From: DASVDE01 sp036381235
GTDB lineage: Bacteria > Actinomycetota > Thermoleophilia > Solirubrobacterales > 70-9
Direction: 5' to 3'
Assembly (NCBI GenBank): GCA_036381235.1
Contig: DASVDE010000032.1
Location: 10,486-74,485, forward strand
Length of the DNA stretch: 64,000 nt
Position numbers and translations under genes: made by a program
Notes under the pieces: generated by a model
Database searches by the model: none
What the model was told of the DNA's origin: nothing
The model's input: only the letters and a program-made list of their open reading frames with translations
Shown here: positions 60,359 to 64,000 of the stretch, piece after piece
Numbering within the stretch: the first letter of the stretch is position 1
Layout: the number at the start of each line of letters is the position of its first letter

Positions 60359-61309
60359 ATGGTGGCGACGGTGGCCCCCACGCTCTCCTACTGCGTCGTG
60401 AACACGAACGGCCGCGAGTACCTGCTCGCCTGCCTGGCGGCGATCGAGCGCACCCACCCGGCCGGGGTGGAGCACGAGGTTCTGGTCCTCGACAACGCCT
60501 CCGAGGACGGCTCCGCCGAGGCGGTTCGGGCGCTGGGCGGAGATATCCGCTTGATCGCGTTGGAGCGAAGGACCGGAAAGGCGGAGAACGACTCGACCTT
60601 GCTGCGCGAGGCCGCCGGTCGCTACTGCCTGCTCCTCAACGAGGACTCCGAGCTGCGCCCCGGCGCCGTGGACGCTCTGATCGGTGCCCTCGAGGCCGAC
60701 CCGCGGGCGGCGGCGGCCGGTCCCCGGCTGTTCGACTCCTCCGAAACCCCCGTCCCCTGCGCCTGGCGCTTCCCGGGGGTTGGAACGGCACTGGTCGGGG
60801 CGGTCTTCATGCACCGGGCCTTCACGGTGCAGAGCAAGGGAACCGAGATCCGCCGCGTCGACTGGGCTCAGTCGAGCGCCCTGATGGTGCGGCGCGAGGC
60901 CGCCGCCGAGGTCGGCTATCTCGATCCCGCCTTCTTCGTCTACTACGACGAGTGCGACTTCGCCAAGCGCCTGCGGGACGCCGGCTGGCACAGCCTCTTC
61001 GTCCCCGCCGCCGAGGCCGTCCACCACGACCAGCTCTCCACCGACCTCGCCGCCGGCCTGCCGCGCATCGTCGAGTTCCACCGCAATCGAGATTTGTACA
61101 TGCGGGTGCACCACTCGGCGGCCGCGGCGCTTGCGGTCCGCGTCCTCACCGCTTGGTCCTACGGCGTCCGCGCGCTGGCGGCGACCGTCCTGCCCGGGCA
61201 CCCCGCCGGCGTCTACTGGGCGCACGCCCGCCAGGCCCTCCTTCCCGCCCGCGGCGAAGGCCTCGCGGACCGAGCGAAGAGAGCGCAACTCGATTCACCC
61301 GGGCGATAG
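60359..61309 (+). CDS. GT2 glycosyltransferase (rhamnosyltransferase-like)
   Basis: 316 residues. LSYCVVNTNGREYLLACLAA, EVLVLDNASEDGSAEAVRAL, LLLNEDSELRPGAVDALI (acidic metal site) and SSALMVRREAAAEVGYLDPAFFVYYDECDFAKRLR are typical of the WbbL-like dTDP-rhamnosyltransferases. TAGCGG (60347-60352) is 6 nt before the ATG. It is the only plus-strand gene in the locus and ends in a strong hairpin shared with the convergent flippase. Confidence 0.9.
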   Translation: MVATVAPTLSYCVVNTNGREYLLACLAAIERTHPAGVEHEVLVLDNASEDGSAEAVRALGGDIRLIALERRTGKAENDSTLLREAAGRYCLLLNEDSELRPGAVDALIGALEADPRAAAAGPRLFDSSETPVPCAWRFPGVGTALVGAVFMHRAFTVQSKGTEIRRVDWAQSSALMVRREAAAEVGYLDPAFFVYYDECDFAKRLRDAGWHSLFVPAAEAVHHDQLSTDLAAGLPRIVEFHRNRDLYMRVHHSAAAALAVRVLTAWSYGVRALAATVLPGHPAGVYWAHARQALLPARGEGLADRAKRAQLDSPGR

Positions 61310-61330
61310 GACGGGTAAATCGAGTTGCGC
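61283..61330. terminator. Bidirectional terminator between GT2 and flippase
   Basis: GCGCAACTCGATT (61283-61295) and AATCGAGTTGCGC (61318-61330) are perfect 13-bp arms with an inner CCCG/CGGG. The GT2 stop lies in the loop and the flippase stop just beyond the right arm, so one hairpin serves both convergent genes. Confidence 0.75.
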
Positions 61331-61332
61331 CG

Positions 61333-62874
61333 TCACGGTCGCGAGTCTTCGTCCATCAGTTCCGCCTCGTAGGCCTCGGGCAAGGCCCCTTCGACCGCCG
61401 GCGGGCGCGCCCGCGCGGCGCGGTAGCGGTCGATCAGCTCGCTCGGGCGGCGAAGGCCGACAAGCCAGGCTCGCTCGCCGGCGGTGAAGAAGCCGCTGGC
61501 GAGGAGGGCGAAAGGGTAGGCGAGCCAGAAGGCGCTCCTGCCCACCCAGCCCTCGATCCCCGCCGTCGGGAGGATCGCTTCGCCGATGCCGATCAGCGCG
61601 GCGGAGACGAGGGCGACCCGCGCCAGTCGCGCCCACTGGTAGGGAACCGGGAACAACCGCTGCGTGAACCCGTACATCAACGCCAGCACGACGAGGTAGG
61701 AGGCGACCAGGGCGATGCCGGCGCCGACGATCCCCAAGGGGGGCACCAGCGCCAGGTTGAGCGCGACGTTGGCGGCCAGCGCGGCGAGCGACGCGGGGAA
61801 GTTGAACTCGGTGCGCCCGGTGCGCCCCAGGATCACAACCAGGACCATGTAGAGGGCGTAAAGGGTCACGGCGGTGGCGATCAGGCCGATCGCCTCATGG
61901 GAGTCGAAGAACTTCGGCGCTGCGAGCAGCCGCACGATCTGGCGCGAGAGCAGCCACATGCCGGTCACAAAGAAGGCGCAACCGGCGACGAACCAGGTGA
62001 CGATCGCCGCGTAGGCGCGCCTCGCCTCGCCGTCCTCGCGGATCGAGTAGGCGAGCGGCGGCCAGGCGAGCTGGAAGCCGCGGACCAGGACATTGACTCC
62101 CTGGGCGAACTTGACCGCCAGCGAATAGAGACCGGCCTCGGCCGCCCCGACCGAGCGGAGGATGATGATCCGGTCGACGAAGTTGAGCGCGTATAACGAC
62201 AGCTCGGCGGGCATCGTCGGCAGCCCGAAGCGCATCAGCCGCCGCAGCAGCCCCCAGTCGACCCACAGCGAGAGGCGGCGGCGATGGATGACTACCAGTC
62301 CCAAGACGAAGGCGGCGCCGGTCGCATAGCTGCCCAGCAGCAACCCGCGGGCGCCCTCCCCCTCTCCGACGACTAGGGCCACGGTCACCGCGATCGTCGC
62401 CAGCACACTGAGGATCGTCGTCGTGAAGAAGGCGCGGGCGCGTTCCTCCAGCCGGAACAGCGTCAGCAGGTACTCGAACATCGTCAGCACCCAGAGGCCG
62501 CCGATCGAGATCCGGGCCAGATCGGGCGCCGAGCGGTTGAGCAGCGCCTGGGAGATCGGCTCGGCAAAGGGCAGCGCGATCAGAGCTGCCGCGGTCGCCA
62601 CCCAGAAGAGCGCGGCAAACGAAGTGGAGACGACCGCGGCCGGATCCTCGTCGTCCTTGTAATAGAAGCGGAGCAGGGCCTCGACCGTGCCGAGCCGCAC
62701 CACGATGCTGGCCGAGACGACCGCGGCGAACATCACCTCGGCGAAGCCGTAGTCGGTGGGCGTCAGATACCGCGTGTAGAGCGGCAGCAGCAGGACCGCG
62801 ATGACCTTCGAGAGGATGCTCGCCGCCGTGTAGGCGGCGCCGGTCGTCGCTAGGCGGCGCAGGTATCCCGACAC
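61333..62874 (-). CDS. Wzx-type oligosaccharide flippase (MOP superfamily)
   Basis: 513 residues with about 14 membrane helices. TTGAAYTAASILSKVIAVLLLPLYTRYLTPTDYG is the classic N-terminal helix of polysaccharide flippases (quoted core: LPLYTRYLTPTDYG), with AEVMFAAVVSASIVVRLGTVEALLRFYY after it. It moves the undecaprenyl-linked repeat across the membrane. TAGTCT (minus, 62881-62886) lies 6 nt before the GTG start and overlaps the stop of the ligase gene, so it can be expressed separately. Confidence 0.92.
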   Translation of the reverse strand: MSGYLRRLATTGAAYTAASILSKVIAVLLLPLYTRYLTPTDYGFAEVMFAAVVSASIVVRLGTVEALLRFYYKDDEDPAAVVSTSFAALFWVATAAALIALPFAEPISQALLNRSAPDLARISIGGLWVLTMFEYLLTLFRLEERARAFFTTTILSVLATIAVTVALVVGEGEGARGLLLGSYATGAAFVLGLVVIHRRRLSLWVDWGLLRRLMRFGLPTMPAELSLYALNFVDRIIILRSVGAAEAGLYSLAVKFAQGVNVLVRGFQLAWPPLAYSIREDGEARRAYAAIVTWFVAGCAFFVTGMWLLSRQIVRLLAAPKFFDSHEAIGLIATAVTLYALYMVLVVILGRTGRTEFNFPASLAALAANVALNLALVPPLGIVGAGIALVASYLVVLALMYGFTQRLFPVPYQWARLARVALVSAALIGIGEAILPTAGIEGWVGRSAFWLAYPFALLASGFFTAGERAWLVGLRRPSELIDRYRAARARPPAVEGALPEAYEAELMDEDSRP

Positions 62875-62883
62875 GATCCGAGA

Positions 62884-64000
62884 CTATGCGCCGTCGCGGA
62901 CCGCGACGGCGGCCAGCGATGCTCCCATCGCCAGAAGCACCCAGGCTATGGGGTCTTCGAAGAACCCGGCGTAGGCCATCGAGTGCACCGCCAACGCAAC
63001 GAACGCTGCGAGGATGGCGGCCCTGGCGGGCGTGGGCCTGCGCATCCCGGTGAGCATCGCCCACAGCGCCGCCGCGAGCAGCGCGGCGTAAAGCACCAAG
63101 CCGATGAGCCCCTGCTCGGCTGCCACCGTGATCGGCTCGGTGTGGGAGACGGAGACCGGTGAGTCGGTCTTCACATGCTCCGTGTAAGCCTTCGGGAAGG
63201 AGCCGGACCCGTAGCCCCACAGGGGTCGCTGCTTGAAGAGGTTGACGCCCCCCGAGACCAGGTTGGCGCGGCCGGAGGTATCGACATTGAGCTTGGAGAA
63301 GTCGATCCGCAGCGAGCCGCCGGCCAGCGCCACGAAGAGCACCGTCGCCACCGCCGCGGCGCCCAGCCCCGCAAGCGTCCACTTCAGGCTCCAACGCAAG
63401 GCGGCGAGAACGGCCAGGCCCGCCAGCAGCGCCACGAAGCTCGACTGCGAGAAGGTCGGGACCAGACCCAGCCAAAGGACCCCGATCAGGCCGCTCAGCA
63501 ACCAGATGCTCCGGCGCGTCTTGGCCCACATCAGCGCTGCCATCACCACCACGATCACCAGCGCCAGATACCGCCCGTAGATGTTCGGGTCCCAGAAGAC
63601 CGAGTTGACTCGGAAATACGTGTGGAAATCGTTGGACCGGATCACCTGGTCGTTCCACAGCAGCTCGCGCGTCACCCACTCCACCGACCCGATCAGGACA
63701 AACGCCACCGCCTCCGCGGCCACCACCCACAACACGAGCGTCAGGAGCTTTCGACTCCACTCGACATCTCGCAGCAGCCCGAACAGCAGCGAGAAGGGCA
63801 CGAAGAAGAAGCAGACGCTCTGGAGGGATTTGGAGAAGTCTGGTGAGTAGAGCGCTTGGATCGCGTAGAGGAGAACTACAGCTGCAAGGGCTCGAGGTAG
63901 CCACTTGATCGCTCCGACCGCGGGTCCTGTCAGGGGGGAAGGGGGGCCCTGCGGGCGGGCCACGGTCCGTCCTCGACCCCCCACCCCCCCCCCCACCCGC
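62884..64000 (-). CDS. O-antigen ligase / Wzy-like polymerase (5' end outside window)
   Basis: At least 370 residues of a polytopic WaaL/Wzy-family protein. YAIQALYSPDFSKSLQSVCFFFVPF is the mid-protein motif; the large outer loop has RPLWGYGSGSFPKAYTEHV and VSHTEPITVAAEQGLIGLVLY, whose conserved Gly/Arg/His fit the ligase family. Four further helices end the protein. The frame runs off the right edge, and the first visible 25 residues (Gly-rich then Pro-rich, ending PLTGPAV) are encoded by copy C of the palindromic element, so the true N-terminal helices lie outside. It probably attaches or polymerises the glycan flipped by the Wzx. Confidence 0.88.
   Translation of the reverse strand, partial: RVGGGVGGRGRTVARPQGPPSPLTGPAVGAIKWLPRALAAVVLLYAIQALYSPDFSKSLQSVCFFFVPFSLLFGLLRDVEWSRKLLTLVLWVVAAEAVAFVLIGSVEWVTRELLWNDQVIRSNDFHTYFRVNSVFWDPNIYGRYLALVIVVVMAALMWAKTRRSIWLLSGLIGVLWLGLVPTFSQSSFVALLAGLAVLAALRWSLKWTLAGLGAAAVATVLFVALAGGSLRIDFSKLNVDTSGRANLVSGGVNLFKQRPLWGYGSGSFPKAYTEHVKTDSPVSVSHTEPITVAAEQGLIGLVLYAALLAAALWAMLTGMRRPTPARAAILAAFVALAVHSMAYAGFFEDPIAWVLLAMGASLAAVAVRDGA
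63918..64000 (+). repeat. In-frame palindromic element, copy C (cut by window end)
   Basis: Begins CCGCGGGTCCTGTCAGGGG and continues to ...CCCACCCGC at the last base; only the final GG of the expected tail is missing, giving about 85 bp. Middle blocks CCTGCGGGCGGG (shared with copy B) and CGTCCTCG (shared with copy A) align in order. It contains an 11-base C run (63984-63994). On the coding strand it reads in the same frame and orientation as copy B of the E2 gene, both giving TGPAV. Confidence 0.7.

Noticed and set aside
61895..63904. 669-residue minus-strand frame across flippase and ligase
   Set aside because: Arg/Ala/Gly-rich out-of-frame reading of two real genes.

Overview
The window reads as a chromosomal segment of a high-GC (roughly two thirds G+C) Gram-positive actinobacterium. 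A dnaJ-hspR-clpB heat-shock run, three-subunit FGAM synthase (PurS/PurQ/PurL), DrrAB-type ABC genes, an alpha/beta-hydrolase-cyclase fusion, an MMPL exporter and many start codons that look leaderless all fit Actinobacteria. The general look (lytic transglycosylase, acidic conserved protein, LipB/LipA beside an E1/E2/E3 cluster) suggests the Thermoleophilia/Solirubrobacterales side; that placement is inference.

Layout. 1-3.4 kb: heat-shock operon (dnaJ tail, hspR, clpB). 3.4-6.4 kb: envelope protein, tandem lytic transglycosylase and a GYD-domain protein. 6.4-22.1 kb: de novo purine synthesis in blocks on the + strand (purD, purE, purB / purC, purS, purQ, purL / purF / purN, purH, then dtd), interrupted by a glutaredoxin-like gene, a P450, an acylphosphatase/MFS/TetR module and a small membrane protein; purM and purK are not present. 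22.1-24.2 kb: cyclase fusion, an AT-richer orphan gene and tRNA-Lys. 24.2-27.6 kb: thiamine genes (thiSG fusion and thiO behind a TPP riboswitch, divergent thiE). 27.6-38 kb: lipoate-dependent 2-oxoacid dehydrogenase (E3, E1alpha, E1beta, E2) with lipB-lipA nearby, separated by a membrane-tethered sigma/anti-sigma fusion and a polytopic membrane protein. 38-41 kb: an oxidase remnant, two tRNA-Ala genes, DrrAB-like ABC exporter and an acidic protein. 41-55 kb: GH92 mannosidase, GT39-like protein, nitronate monooxygenase, lipoprotein, ArsR, MarR/MMPL, UDP-sugar dehydrogenase, TetR, enoyl-CoA hydratase, a nucleophile-less patatin and metF. 55-64 kb: a surface-polysaccharide locus (FemAB-like protein, GNAT, monotopic sugar transferase, three glycosyltransferases, Wzx flippase, O-antigen ligase cut by the window end).

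The strongest candidates for something undescribed are: (1) a family of 84-87 bp palindromic elements sitting in frame inside protein-coding genes. Two copies in opposite orientation form both linkers of the E2 gene, and a third lies in the O-antigen ligase gene; (2) an ECF sigma factor fused to its own zinc-finger anti-sigma domain, a membrane segment and a Pro/Thr-rich tail; (3) a recurring TANNNT hexamer 6-8 nt before about fifteen start codons, implying pervasive leaderless mRNAs and correcting several starts; (4) several decayed or altered genes: a 59-codon relic of an FAD oxidase, an acylphosphatase with no usual start codon inside an MFS tail, a PurE lacking a class I histidine, an E2 lacking the HxxxDG aspartate and a patatin lacking its serine.
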